Part shown: positions 1 through 8,741 of the stretch, one piece after another
Position numbering within the stretch: position 1 is the stretch's first letter
How the letters are laid out: each line of letters starts with the position of its first letter
Source: Gemmata massiliana
GTDB lineage: Bacteria; Planctomycetota; Planctomycetia; Gemmatales; Gemmataceae
Direction: 5' to 3'
NCBI RefSeq assembly: GCF_901538265.1
Contig: NZ_LR593886.1
Coordinates: 744,001-808,000, forward strand
DNA length: 64,000 bases
Notes under the pieces: model-generated
The model's database searches: none
What the model was told of the DNA's origin: nothing
Seen by the model: only the letters and a program-made list of their open reading frames with translations
Program-made: the position numbers and the translations under genes

Positions 1-624
1 GCGCCCGCCGAGCGGGTCGAGTTCCGCTTCGCGGTACGTTCCGCCGTTCACCGCGCCCAACTTGCCCCACGCGCCCGCGACAACGATATCTTTCGCCGGC
101 ATCGCGACATCCGCGCCGCGTGCGGACGGCAGCCGCGAGCCCTTCACGGGTTCCCAGCTGATCCCGGCATCGTTCGTGGTGAACATGCCGGTGGGGAACG
201 CATCGGACCCGTCGCCGCACGCGAAGCCGTTCTTTTCGTCCAGGAAGCGGACCGCGTGGAGCCCCGGCATCACGTTGGTACCGACCTCGGCCCACTTGTT
301 CCCGCTATCGGTGGTCTTCAGCATCACGCCAATGGACCCGATGGGCGTATCGAGGCGCCCGACCGCCCAGCCGGTGGACAGGTTCACGAAGTGAATCCCG
401 CGGAGACTGGCGCGCGTGCCGGTTTTCTGGCGCTCCCACTTGTTCCCGCCGTCCATCGTGTGCCAGATGGCGCCGTCGTCACCGCACGCCCAGCCCTCGC
501 TCGCGTCCACGAAATGAACCGCGTGCAGGCCCGCGTCGTCGAACGCGACCGCCGGCTGTGCGAGCGCGGGGGCCGCGATCACGAGCGCGGACGCCACCGC
601 AAGAAGTAACCGGACGCGAATCAT
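1..624 (-). CDS. Secreted Ycf48/BNR-type beta-propeller protein (3' end outside window)
   Basis: An open frame runs from an ATG at 624 to the window edge with no stop, giving 208 codons. Residues 1-22 form a typical signal peptide (hydrophobic core, ending A-L-A before Q). The mature part has repeating propeller blades of the Ycf48/BNR type: an aromatic/Gly-Trp-Ala strand (GWACGDDGAIW, GWAVGRLD, GFACGDGSD) followed by a T-x-D-x-G-x-x-W turn (TMDGGNKW, TTDSGNKW, TNDAGISW). The family includes the photosystem II assembly factor Ycf48 and many extracellular proteins of unknown role, so the fold is clear but the function is not. Expected location is the cell surface or periplasm. The C-terminal part is missing here only because the window starts inside the gene. 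Confidence 0.85.
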   Translation of the reverse strand, partial: MIRVRLLLAVASALVIAAPALAQPAVAFDDAGLHAVHFVDASEGWACGDDGAIWHTMDGGNKWERQKTGTRASLRGIHFVNLSTGWAVGRLDTPIGSIGVMLKTTDSGNKWAEVGTNVMPGLHAVRFLDEKNGFACGDGSDAFPTGMFTTNDAGISWEPVKGSRLPSARGADVAMPAKDIVVAGAWGKLGAVNGGTYREAELDPLGGR

Positions 625-796
625 GCTCCGCTCCACTCAAGGAGTGCCTCTCTCACTGCACCGGAGGCTTTGGGGGAGCGGGGTAATAGGCGAACCGAGG
701 AAATGACGCTAGCCGAGTTTGGGAGGGGCTAAAAACAGCAGTGACGACGCGCGAATGTTGCGCCAGAGCGTAGTTAGGATACCCAGCGCTCGATAC

Positions 797-1363
797 TCAG
801 GTGCACTGGAAGGTCCAGTATCGTTTGCCACAGCCGATGCACCGGAATGCCGACACCCCGCCTAGCACGGCCAGGTCATTGCTCGGGACGAGTGTAACTG
901 CCCGATCGTGAAATGATGCCGGTTTGTGGTCCCAATACTGCCCCTCTCGATCAAGTAACTCGGCTTCCGCGCGGGATGGTTCCCCCGTGTATTCGGTGAG
1001 ATCGCCACAACAGAACGGCCAGTCATCACCCTGAACGAAGTGCGGCAGCCGCGGCGTTCGCCGTAGCTCTTGGGTGATCGCCACCAACCGTTCCCGAACA
1101 GTGGGTTCGTCGAACTCAGGAGTGGTCTTAAGGTACGCGGGTAGCCGTTTCTCGGTGGCCCATCGGGATACTTGTTCGGGCGCGAGGCGACGGATACATG
1201 CTACACAAGCCTCGCTGATCGGTGACTCGCTCCCGTCTGGCTCCTCGATATCGGCGCAGACGTAGTACACGTCGCCGAACGCACCGCAGATAGAGCACGG
1301 CAAATCGCTGTGCCGGTGTGCGGGTAACGCGCTGTCCGCGACGTATCGGAATACCTCACCCAT
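797..1363 (-). CDS. CbrC-like (UPF0167) cysteine-rich protein
   Basis: 188 residues from an ATG at 1363; upstream RBS is weak. Three cysteine groups stand out: CSIC near residue 23, ACVAC near residue 52, and a C-terminal CIGCGKRYWTFQC. A central stretch V-Q-G-D-D-W-P-F-C-C-G-D followed by an aromatic/Gly motif resembles the W-Q-x-x-x-W-x-x-x-C-x-D core of the CbrC/UPF0167 family, whose E. coli member affects colicin E2 tolerance by an unknown mechanism. The match is by motif only and the last ~45 residues with a CxxC pair look extra for that family. Likely a soluble metal-binding protein. It stands alone between the Ycf48-like gene and a repeat element. Confidence 0.55.
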   Translation of the reverse strand: MGEVFRYVADSALPAHRHSDLPCSICGAFGDVYYVCADIEEPDGSESPISEACVACIRRLAPEQVSRWATEKRLPAYLKTTPEFDEPTVRERLVAITQELRRTPRLPHFVQGDDWPFCCGDLTEYTGEPSRAEAELLDREGQYWDHKPASFHDRAVTLVPSNDLAVLGGVSAFRCIGCGKRYWTFQCT

Positions 1364-1417
1364 TCGGTCCCGAATAGTAAAACAGAGGTGATTCTGTGAT
1401 AAGATCGCTTCAAAAGC

Positions 1418-1538
1418 ACACAGGGCTTCCGCCCTGTGCTACGAACGCCGGCCGCTCCGCGGCGTGAAAGGCATTGAATGTACTGGTCTTCGCCCCGGAG
1501 GGGGCCGTCTGACGTAGCACAGGGCGGGAGCCCTGTGT
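1418..1538. repeat. REP-like inverted repeat pair
   Basis: Two 26-nt arms (1418-1443 and 1513-1538) are inverted copies with a single mismatch. Each arm is itself a small palindrome (cacagggc - 4 nt - gccctgtg) followed by tacg. The ~70 nt between the arms also pair imperfectly (GC-rich ccgctccgcgg-like blocks). This is the architecture of a REP/BIME or small MITE-like element rather than a simple terminator. It fills most of the gap between the CbrC-like gene and the glycosyltransferase. Confidence 0.75.
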
Positions 1539-1552
1539 ACGTGGAGACCGAG

Positions 1553-2446
1553 TTAGTCCGCGAGCCAGTAGCGGATGATACAGTAGAGGGCCTGGAACCC
1601 GTCCTTCATGCCGATCTTCTTGCCCTCTTCGTAGGTGCGCCCGGAGTAGCTGATCGGCACCTCGAAGATGCGCCAGCGCGGTTGCCCTTTGCGCCTGCGG
1701 GCGATCTTCGCAGTCACTTCCGGCTCGAACCCGAAGCGGTCGCTCTTGAGCGTCATGCCCTGAATGATTTCCCGCTTGAAGACCTTGTAGCACGTCTCCA
1801 TGTCGGTCAGGTTCAGGTTGGTGCACCAGTTCGAGAGCGTGGTGAGCACCTTGTTGCCGACCGAGTGCCAGTAGTACAGCACGCGGTGGCTCTCGCCGAT
1901 AAACCGTGACCCGATCACCACATCGGCGCGCCCGTCGAGGATCGGCTGGATCAGCTTCGGGTACTCGGCGGGGTCGTACTCCCAGTCCGCGTCCTGCACG
2001 ATCACCAGGTCGCCGGTGCAGTGCTTGAAGCCCTCGCGGAGCGCGGCGCCCTTGCCCATGTTCTTGGGCTGGTGGAACACGCGCACGTTGTCGTACTGCT
2101 TCTCCAGTTGGGCGAGGATCGCGGGCGTGCCGTCCTTCGAGAAGTCGTTGACCAGGATCAGTTCCTTGGGGATCTCGACGGCCTGCACGCGGCGCACCAG
2201 CTCCGCGAGCCAGCGCTCCTCGTTGTACACCGGGATCACCACCGAGAGCTTGAACCCCGGCGGGATCGGGTAGATTCCGATTTGCCGGCACGCATTCACG
2301 CCCAGCAACTGCTCCAGCAGCGCGACCCGCGCGTTCGGGTCGGCGGCCATGCGCTCCAGGAGCGGGGCCAGTTCCGGCGCGATCTCGGCCAGCTTCTCCG
2401 CGGGCGTCCCGGGCGCGGGGGCTTTCTGCGTCAACGCGGTCGTCAT
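1553..2446 (-). CDS. Family 2 glycosyltransferase (DPM1/polyprenyl-phosphate type)
   Basis: 297 residues. The start is set at the ATG at 2446, not the in-frame one 48 nt upstream, because a full Shine-Dalgarno aaggagg lies 10 nt before it. After a ~60-residue helical N-terminal extension, the GT-A fold begins with [12 protein letters not shown]; the metal-binding DAD sits in [11 protein letters not shown] (~residue 150); [11 protein letters not shown] and the later [10 protein letters not shown] and [12 protein letters not shown] blocks are typical of dolichyl/undecaprenyl-phosphate mannose or glucose synthases. Probably transfers a sugar from a nucleotide donor to a polyprenyl phosphate or a glycan at the cytoplasmic face; there are no C-terminal membrane helices. 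Divergent from the DegT aminotransferase, so the two may share a promoter region in glycan metabolism. Confidence 0.85.
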   Translation of the reverse strand: MTTALTQKAPAPGTPAEKLAEIAPELAPLLERMAADPNARVALLEQLLGVNACRQIGIYPIPPGFKLSVVIPVYNEERWLAELVRRVQAVEIPKELILVNDFSKDGTPAILAQLEKQYDNVRVFHQPKNMGKGAALREGFKHCTGDLVIVQDADWEYDPAEYPKLIQPILDGRADVVIGSRFIGESHRVLYYWHSVGNKVLTTLSNWCTNLNLTDMETCYKVFKREIIQGMTLKSDRFGFEPEVTAKIARRRKGQPRWRIFEVPISYSGRTYEEGKKIGMKDGFQALYCIIRYWLAD

Positions 2447-2577
2447 GTGTCCTCGTCCTCCTTGCGGCTGGGCAAGCCGGCTTGACACGCTCACCTCCAG
2501 TAACGTAGGGATAGGACGCTTTCGTCAACCCCGGATCGCGACCGAGACCGACTTTCGCGGCGCATGGAGGCGTCTCA

Positions 2578-3753
2578 GTGAAACCGACTTCTTCCGTTTC
2601 AGCCCCCGCACCGGCCCCCGTTCCTTTGTGTGATATCCAGGCCCAGTACACCGCACTGAAGACGGAAATTGACGCCGCCGTGCTGCGCGTGCTCGGCTCC
2701 GGACAGGCCATTCTGGGACCGGAAGTGACGGCGTTCGAGCAGGAAACGGCCCAGTTCTGCGGGGCACAGTTCGGGATCGGGTGCGGGTCCGGGACCGACG
2801 CCCTGGTGCTCGCGCTGCGGGCGCTCGACATCGGCCCGGGCGACGAGGTGATCGTCCCGCCGTTCACGTTTTTCGCCTCCGCGAGTGCGGTCGCCCGGAT
2901 CGGCGCGACACCAGTGTTCGTGGATATCGACCCGATCACGTTCAACATCGACCCGGGCCAGATCGAGGCGAAAATCACCTCGCGCACCCGGGCCATCATG
3001 CCCGTCCACCTGTTCGGCCAGTGCTGCGACATGGACGCCATCTGGCAGATCGCCGCGGACCGGCAGCTCTACGTGGTCGAGGACGCGGCCCAGTCGTTCG
3101 GCAGCGAGTACCGCGGGAAGCGCTGTGGGGCACTCGGGATCGTGGGGTGCATGAGCTTCTACCCCACGAAGAACCTCGGCGCGCTCGGCGACGCGGGCCT
3201 CGTGACCACCAACGACCCGGTCATCGATAAGAAGCTCCGCGCCCTCCGCGTCCACGGCTCGGAGGTGAAGTACTACCACAAGTACATCGGCTACAACATG
3301 CGGCTCGACGCGGTCCATGCCGCGGTGCTGCGGGTGAAGCTGCCGCACGTCGCGAACTGGCTGACCGCCCGGGAGACCGCCGCGAAGCGCTACGACGGAT
3401 TGATCGAGCGCGCGAACCTGCACGGGTTCATGCGGCGCCCCATCGCGATGCCCGACCGCCGGCACACGTACAACCAGTACGTCGTCCGCGTACCGTCGAA
3501 CCACCGCGACCCGCTCGTGAAGTATCTGAAAGAGAACGGCGTGGGTGTGGAGGTGTACTACCCGCTCAGCCTGCACCAGCAGGAGTGCTTCAAGCACCTG
3601 GGCTACCGCACCGGCGACTTCCCGACCAGCGAAGAGGCCGCCGGCGGCGTGTTCGCGCTGCCGATGTTCCCGGAAATCACCGAAGCGCAACAGCAGCGCG
3701 TGGTTGAAGTGTGCAGCAGTTACCTGCGCCAAACTGTGCGTCGCGCGGCGTAA
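2578..3753 (+). CDS. DegT/DnrJ/EryC1/StrS sugar aminotransferase
   Basis: 391 residues from a GTG at 2578, preceded by ggagg with a 7-nt spacer. It is a PLP-dependent aminotransferase that makes amino sugars from nucleotide keto-sugars: the PLP lysine is K199 in SFYPTKNLGALGDAG, the PLP-phosphate loop is GCGSGTDAL (~residues 74-82), and VPPFTFFASA plus VEDAAQSFG are family hallmarks. Length is normal for the family. Together with the divergent GT2 gene it suggests synthesis of an amino sugar for a surface glycan. The exact sugar substrate cannot be read from sequence. A strong intrinsic terminator follows. Confidence 0.93.
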   Translation: MKPTSSVSAPAPAPVPLCDIQAQYTALKTEIDAAVLRVLGSGQAILGPEVTAFEQETAQFCGAQFGIGCGSGTDALVLALRALDIGPGDEVIVPPFTFFASASAVARIGATPVFVDIDPITFNIDPGQIEAKITSRTRAIMPVHLFGQCCDMDAIWQIAADRQLYVVEDAAQSFGSEYRGKRCGALGIVGCMSFYPTKNLGALGDAGLVTTNDPVIDKKLRALRVHGSEVKYYHKYIGYNMRLDAVHAAVLRVKLPHVANWLTARETAAKRYDGLIERANLHGFMRRPIAMPDRRHTYNQYVVRVPSNHRDPLVKYLKENGVGVEVYYPLSLHQQECFKHLGYRTGDFPTSEEAAGGVFALPMFPEITEAQQQRVVEVCSSYLRQTVRRAA

Positions 3754-3788
3754 CTGCCCGCTTTGGGCGAACGGCCAGTGCCGTACTT

Positions 3789-3858
3789 AGCCGGGATGAA
3801 CCGGACTCGGAACGCGCAAGTGTGGGTTCTGAATCCGGTTCAGCCCGGCTGATTTTTT
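3789..3858 (+). terminator. Intrinsic terminator after the DegT gene
   Basis: Arms 3789-3813 and 3826-3850 (25 nt each, three mismatches) form a long hairpin with a 12-nt loop, immediately followed by a run of six T. It ends the DegT transcript and insulates the downstream cpaF gene. Confidence 0.85.
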
Positions 3859-4029
3859 CTGCGTCGCGTCGTAGTGCAGTTTTCGCACGCCGCCTGAGTT
3901 TTCGGGTCGCGTGGGTTTCATTTTTATTTCTTCGTCAGAAACGAAACGCCCGGCCCAATTGATTCGGAGCTTTGTAAGGCCGTTCGCCATCCTACGCTTG
4001 GACAAACGATTTCCTTTTCAGGTTATCCG

Positions 4030-5451
4030 ATGTCCACGTCGCCCTCTCCCGAATCCCCGACCCTAACTCCGCCCCCGAAAGGCTGGCGAACGGCCGCGGT
4101 TCCGGCTCCCGCTCCGGTCGCGCCCCCGGCGCAGGCCCCGCCGGCCGGTGAGAACCTCGCGGCTCTCGAACGCTACAAGCGCGACCTGCACAACTCACTC
4201 GTGAACTCGCTCGACGCGAACCGGCTCAGCGCGCTCTCCGCGGACCGGCAACGCGCCGAACTGTCCGCGCTGATCGCCAAGGCGATCGCGAACGACCCGC
4301 CCCCGGTGGCCCGGGCCGACGAGCGCTTGCTGCGCGAGTTGCTCGACGAGATCCTCGGGTTCGGGCCGCTCGAAATACTCCTCCGGGATCCGACCATTAC
4401 GGACATCCTGGTGAACGGGGCGAAAGAGGTGTACGTCGAGCGCAACGGGAAGTTGGCTCTGTCCGACGTGACGTTCCGCGACGACCAGCAGGTGATGCAG
4501 GTTCTCGACCGGATCGTGTCCAAGGTCGGGCGGCGCATCGACGAGAGCAGCCCAATGGTGGACGCGCGGCTCCCGGACGGGTCGCGCGTGAACGCGGTCA
4601 TCGCCCCCCTGAGCGTCAAGTTCCCCGCGATCAGCATCCGGCGGTTCGGCGGAGGCGCGAAGCACCTGGACGACCTCGTCGGGCTCCACATGCTGGCCCC
4701 GGAGATGGCCCTGTTCCTCAAGGCCGCGGTGAAGGCCCGGCTGAACATCATCGTGAGCGGCGGGACCGGGAGCGGGAAGACGACGCTCCTGAACGCGCTG
4801 TCCCGGTTCATCCCGGAAACCGAGCGGATCGTCACCATTGAGGATGCCGTCGAGCTCCAGCTCCAGCAGCGGCACGTGGTTACGCTCGAATCGCGCCCGC
4901 AGAACGTGGAGGGCAAGGGGCAGGTCACGATCCGCGATCTGGTGCGCAACGCGCTGCGGATGCGCCCGGACCGGATCGTGGTCGGCGAGTGCCGCGGCGC
5001 GGAGGCGCTCGACATGCTCCAGGCCATGAACACGGGGCACGACGGGAGCCTGACGACGCTCCACGCGAACACCCCGCGCGACGTGCTGGCCCGGTTGGAG
5101 ACGATGGTCATGATGGCGGGGTTCGACCTGCCCGTGAAGGCGATCCGCCAGCAGGTCGCGAGCGCGGTGAACATTATCGTGCAGACGGCCCGGCTCCAGG
5201 GCGGCGCCCGGCGCGTCACCTCGATCACCGAGCTGACCGGAATGGAGGGTGAGACAATTACCCTTCAGGACGTCTTCCGGTACCACCAGAGCGGCGTAAA
5301 TGGTGCGGGGAAGGCGTTCGGGACGTTCGAGGCCACCGGGGTTCGCCCCCACGCGGCGGAGCGGATTCAAACGGCCGGGGTGGTGGTCCCGCCCGACGTG
5401 TTCCAACAGCGCACGCTCGCGCCGGACGAAGCAGAAAAGGGTATGGCTTAG
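4030..5451 (+). CDS. cpaF: CpaF/TadA-type secretion ATPase
   Basis: 473 residues. A ~45-residue Pro/Ala-rich N-terminus leads into an all-helical region, then the RecA-like motor domain of type II/IV secretion ATPases: Walker A GGTGSGKTT at residues 244-252 (K250), acidic EDAVELQLQ, and Walker B region RPDRIVVGECRGAEALDML, followed by the His box TTLHANTPRDVLARLE. This is the CpaF/TadA class that powers Flp/Tad pilus assembly at the cytoplasmic membrane. The ~60-residue tail after the ATPase core is not recognised. Convergent with a CpaE/TadZ-like gene; no pilin, secretin or TadB/C is present nearby, so the rest of the system, if any, is elsewhere. Confidence 0.93.
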   Translation: MSTSPSPESPTLTPPPKGWRTAAVPAPAPVAPPAQAPPAGENLAALERYKRDLHNSLVNSLDANRLSALSADRQRAELSALIAKAIANDPPPVARADERLLRELLDEILGFGPLEILLRDPTITDILVNGAKEVYVERNGKLALSDVTFRDDQQVMQVLDRIVSKVGRRIDESSPMVDARLPDGSRVNAVIAPLSVKFPAISIRRFGGGAKHLDDLVGLHMLAPEMALFLKAAVKARLNIIVSGGTGSGKTTLLNALSRFIPETERIVTIEDAVELQLQQRHVVTLESRPQNVEGKGQVTIRDLVRNALRMRPDRIVVGECRGAEALDMLQAMNTGHDGSLTTLHANTPRDVLARLETMVMMAGFDLPVKAIRQQVASAVNIIVQTARLQGGARRVTSITELTGMEGETITLQDVFRYHQSGVNGAGKAFGTFEATGVRPHAAERIQTAGVVVPPDVFQQRTLAPDEAEKGMA

Positions 5452-5465
5452 GTCGGTTCGGAATA

Positions 5466-5534
5466 CACCCGCTCGTTAGCACTCGCGGTTCGCCTGGAAT
5501 CTCTTGGCGAACCGCGAGTGCTAACGAGCGGGTG
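5466..5534. terminator. 29-bp perfect inverted repeat between convergent cpaF and cpaE-like genes
   Basis: Arms 5466-5494 and 5506-5534 are perfectly complementary over 29 nt with an 11-nt loop. It lies between convergent genes and could stop transcription from both sides, though no T tract follows. The length and perfection are also what a recently mobile palindromic repeat would show. Confidence 0.7.
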
Positions 5535-5600
5535 GAGTGACATACGAGAACTAAATGACCCGAGCCTCCAAAACCGTGTGGCTCGGCCCGATCCGGCGGC

Positions 5601-6785
5601 CTATGCACCAAGGCCGAACTTCTCGCGGACCCATTTCCACACGGTCGGCCGGGTTTCCTGAAGCGGTACCCCAGTGGTACGAAGCAGTTCCACCGCGATG
5701 TGGTGCAAATCCCTGGTCGCGTGACCGGTCGGGCGCACCGCGCCCAACGGCTTCCCCTCGTTAGCGGCGGCCCGGACCCCGTCCGCGTCCGGGTGGACCG
5801 CGTAAACACTGTTGGTCCCGAGGCGCTCCCGGATGCGGGCGAGGGTGAACTGGTCGCGGCCCGGCTCGTACTCGTTGACGAGCAGCACCGGGTCGGGCAG
5901 GTTGCGCTCGCGGAGCCCTTCAATGAGCAATTTCGCGGCCTGGACCGAGGGCACGTCCTGCCGCAGGACGAGGACCAGTCGGTCGGCTTCCCCCACGATC
6001 TCAAAATATTCGGCGTCGAACGTGGCAGGCACGTCGAGAACCGCGAAGCCGGCCACCTGGCGCAGGAGTCGCACGAGTTTCACCCCGGCGCCCGCGCCGG
6101 GACGGACCGGGTCGAGCGACCGGTACGGTCCGACGAGCACCGAGAACCGGTCGTTCACGTGCGCCAGGGCGGATTGCACCGTCACGAGGTCGGGGGCGCC
6201 GGGACCGGTGAGAACGTCGGCCGTTGTAAGCGGGGGTGCGAGGTTCAGGAGCCCCGAGAGCCGGCCGAGGCCCCGCGCGAACTCGGTCAGCACGCACGGG
6301 GCGCCGCTCAGCGCCGGGAACTCGGCCGCGAGGTTGATGGCCGTTGTGGTCGCGCCGCACCCCTCGACCACTCCACCGACCGCGATCACGCGGCACTGGG
6401 ATTTCTGGACCCCGAACTGAACAAGAACCCGCTCCAGAGCGGCCCCGAGGTCGCCCCGGGTGAACGGGACCGGCACCAGTTGGGCGGCCCCGCGCCGGTT
6501 CACGTGGAACAGGGCCGCGGGGTCGTAGTCGCCCTCGACGAGCGCGAGAACCGGGTTCCCCGGGAACGCGGCCCCGACGCGGCCCATCTGTTCGGCCTCG
6601 TCGAGCGATCCGACCCGGACCACAAAAATGTGTCGCGCCCCGAACTGGGCGGGCGGTTGCGCGAGGAGCGCGTCCGCGGACGGGTGTTCCACCGCGATCG
6701 TTACCGCGTTTTCGGCCAGCCCGGGCCGCAGATCGGGCACCGCGGTCGGGGGGCAATTTACCAGAACTGCGGGGAGCGGATACAT
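5601..6785 (-). CDS. CpaE/TadZ-like MinD-family protein with degenerate P-loop
   Basis: 394 residues. Residues ~1-125 look like an atypical receiver-like domain (HIFVVRVGSLDEAEQMG, NPVLALVEGDYDPAALFHV), followed by a MinD/ParA-type domain starting CRVIAVGGVVEGCGATTTAINLA. The normal deviant Walker A is KGGxGKTT; here both signature lysines are gone (VEGCGATTT). Loss of the second lysine is common in CpaE/TadZ; loss of the first as well suggests weak or no ATP hydrolysis. CpaE/TadZ proteins place Tad pili at the pole, which fits the convergent CpaF. The assignment rests on domain order plus neighbour rather than strong motif identity. Confidence 0.75.
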   Translation of the reverse strand: MYPLPAVLVNCPPTAVPDLRPGLAENAVTIAVEHPSADALLAQPPAQFGARHIFVVRVGSLDEAEQMGRVGAAFPGNPVLALVEGDYDPAALFHVNRRGAAQLVPVPFTRGDLGAALERVLVQFGVQKSQCRVIAVGGVVEGCGATTTAINLAAEFPALSGAPCVLTEFARGLGRLSGLLNLAPPLTTADVLTGPGAPDLVTVQSALAHVNDRFSVLVGPYRSLDPVRPGAGAGVKLVRLLRQVAGFAVLDVPATFDAEYFEIVGEADRLVLVLRQDVPSVQAAKLLIEGLRERNLPDPVLLVNEYEPGRDQFTLARIRERLGTNSVYAVHPDADGVRAAANEGKPLGAVRPTGHATRDLHHIAVELLRTTGVPLQETRPTVWKWVREKFGLGA

Positions 6786-6971
6786 TTGCGTGATGGGTTG
6801 GGCGCCGGGGAAGAGGGTTTGCTAAACCTACGTAGTGCGCCAATTGGCGCCGCACAACTCGGCAAATCGGCCCCGTGCGCCACTTCGCCTTGTCGTCGCG
6901 TCGCCCGCGCCGTTAGTATGGGATGTTCGCTCCTGACGGAGTTCAGGGGCACCAAAAACCCGACGGTGATC

Positions 6972-8738
6972 ATGCCGCCGAAGATCGTGAAGGCACCGGC
7001 ACCTGCCGCGCCCGGTGCGCCCGCTGCGTTGACGTTCGACCCGACGAACCCGTTTATCGTGCAGTCGGACCGGTCCGTCCTGGTGGAAGTGGACAACCCG
7101 AAATACACGGAGGCGCGCGACGCGATCGCGCCCTTCGCCGAGCTGGAAAAGAGCCCGGAACACATCCACACGTACCGCATCTCGAACCTCTCGCTCTGGA
7201 ACGCCGCCGCCGCGGGGTTCAGCGCGCAAGAAGTGGTCGGGGTGCTCCAGAAGTACACCAAGTTCCCGATCCCGCAGAACATCCCGACCGACATCGCGGA
7301 GACGGTCGCGCGGTACGGGCGCGTGAAGCTCGAGCGCATCGACGCCGACACGCTGAAACTGGTGTGCTCCGACAAGCCGCTGCTCGCGGAACTGGCGCGC
7401 AACAAGAAAGTGAAAGAGTACCTCGGGGAGAAGCTCGACGACACGAGCTTTGTGGTCACCCCGGCGTACCGCGGGGTGCTGAAACAGGCACTCATTACCG
7501 TTGGGTACCCGGCCGAAGACATCGCGGGGTACACCGAGGGCGCGATGCTGCCGATCGCGCTCCGCGAAACCGCCGCGAGCGGGGTGCCGTTCCACGTCCG
7601 CGACTACCAGCGCGAGGCGGCGGACGTGTTCCACGCGGGCGGCGACGTGCGCGGGGGCAGCGGGGTGATCGTGCTGCCGTGCGGCGCCGGGAAGACGGTC
7701 GTCGGCATCGTGGCCATGTCGCTGCTCCAGAAGAACACGCTCGTGCTGACCACGAGCATCACCGCGGTGAAGCAGTGGCGCCGAGAGATCATCGACAAGT
7801 CGACGCTCACCGCGGACGAGGTGAAGGAGTACACCGGCGAGACGAAGGACATCGGCCCGGTGACGGTCGCGACCTACCAGATCCTGACGTACCGACCCGA
7901 CAAGACCGAGGACTTCCCGCACTTCGGGCTGTTCGAGCAGCGCGATTGGGGACTCATCGTGTACGACGAGGTCCACCTGCTCCCGGCCCCGGTGTTCCGC
8001 GTGACGGCGCAGATCCAGGCGCGCCGGCGCCTCGGGCTGACGGCCACGCTGATCCGCGAGGACGGGCGCGAGGGGGACGTGTTCTCGCTGATCGGCCCGA
8101 AGAAGTACGACGTGCCGTGGCGCGAACTGGAAACGAAGGGGTGGATCGCGAGCGCGAGCTGCTCGGAGATCCGCGTCGCGCTGCCGACCGATGCCACCCG
8201 CATGGAGTACGCGGTCGCCGACCACCGGGCGAAGTACCGGATCGCGAGCGAGAACGTGGCGAAGGACGAGGTCGTCGCGGAGCTACTGGAGCGCTACAAG
8301 GACCAGCGCGTGATCGTGATCGGGCAGTACCTCTCGCAACTGCACCGGCTCAGTGACCGGTTCGATTTGCCGCTCATTACGGGCAGCACCGGCAACGTGG
8401 AGCGCGAGGACCTGTACGGCAAGTTCCGCCGCGGCGAGGTCCGGCACCTGGTGCTCTCGAAGGTCGGGAACTTCGCGATCGATTTGCCGGACGCGAACGT
8501 GCTGATCCAGGTGAGCGGGACGTTCGGCTCGCGCCAGGAAGAGGCCCAGCGCCTCGGGCGCATCCTGCGCCCCAAGAGCAGCGGCGACGGGGACGCGCAC
8601 TTCTTCACGCTGGTGACGCGCGACACCCGCGAGCTCGACTTCGCCCACCACCGCCAGATGTTCCTGACGGAGCAGGGCTACAGCTACGAGATCCTCGACG
8701 AGCGCGACGTGCTCCCGTCGAAGTCCGCTGCTGGGTGA
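6972..8738 (+). CDS. XPB/Rad25-type DNA helicase
   Basis: 588 residues from the ATG at 6972; the open frame extends far upstream, but the XPB-type N-terminus (PFIVQSDRSVLVEVDNP) begins just after this ATG and the upstream part is the complement of the cpaE-like gene. A superfamily 2 helicase: Walker A LPCGAGKT (K241), DEVH box at 332-335, the XPB RED motif at R362-D364 followed by the thumb region, and motif VI QEEAQRLGRILRP near the end. The N-terminal ~200 residues match the XPB damage-recognition-like region (EKSPEHIHTYRISNLSLWNAAAAG). In bacteria XPB is sporadic and thought to act in DNA unwinding/repair. First gene of a four-gene operon; only 3 nt separate its stop from the next ATG. Confidence 0.95.
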   Translation: MPPKIVKAPAPAAPGAPAALTFDPTNPFIVQSDRSVLVEVDNPKYTEARDAIAPFAELEKSPEHIHTYRISNLSLWNAAAAGFSAQEVVGVLQKYTKFPIPQNIPTDIAETVARYGRVKLERIDADTLKLVCSDKPLLAELARNKKVKEYLGEKLDDTSFVVTPAYRGVLKQALITVGYPAEDIAGYTEGAMLPIALRETAASGVPFHVRDYQREAADVFHAGGDVRGGSGVIVLPCGAGKTVVGIVAMSLLQKNTLVLTTSITAVKQWRREIIDKSTLTADEVKEYTGETKDIGPVTVATYQILTYRPDKTEDFPHFGLFEQRDWGLIVYDEVHLLPAPVFRVTAQIQARRRLGLTATLIREDGREGDVFSLIGPKKYDVPWRELETKGWIASASCSEIRVALPTDATRMEYAVADHRAKYRIASENVAKDEVVAELLERYKDQRVIVIGQYLSQLHRLSDRFDLPLITGSTGNVEREDLYGKFRRGEVRHLVLSKVGNFAIDLPDANVLIQVSGTFGSRQEEAQRLGRILRPKSSGDGDAHFFTLVTRDTRELDFAHHRQMFLTEQGYSYEILDERDVLPSKSAAG

Positions 8739-8741
8739 GTG

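Noticed and set aside
1410-3041. 543-residue minus-strand frame spanning the GT2 and DegT region
   Set aside because: It crosses two well-supported genes in the wrong frame and has no domain.
5700-6971. Upstream extension of the XPB frame
   Set aside because: It is antisense to the cpaE-like gene and the XPB N-terminal homology starts only after the ATG at 6972.
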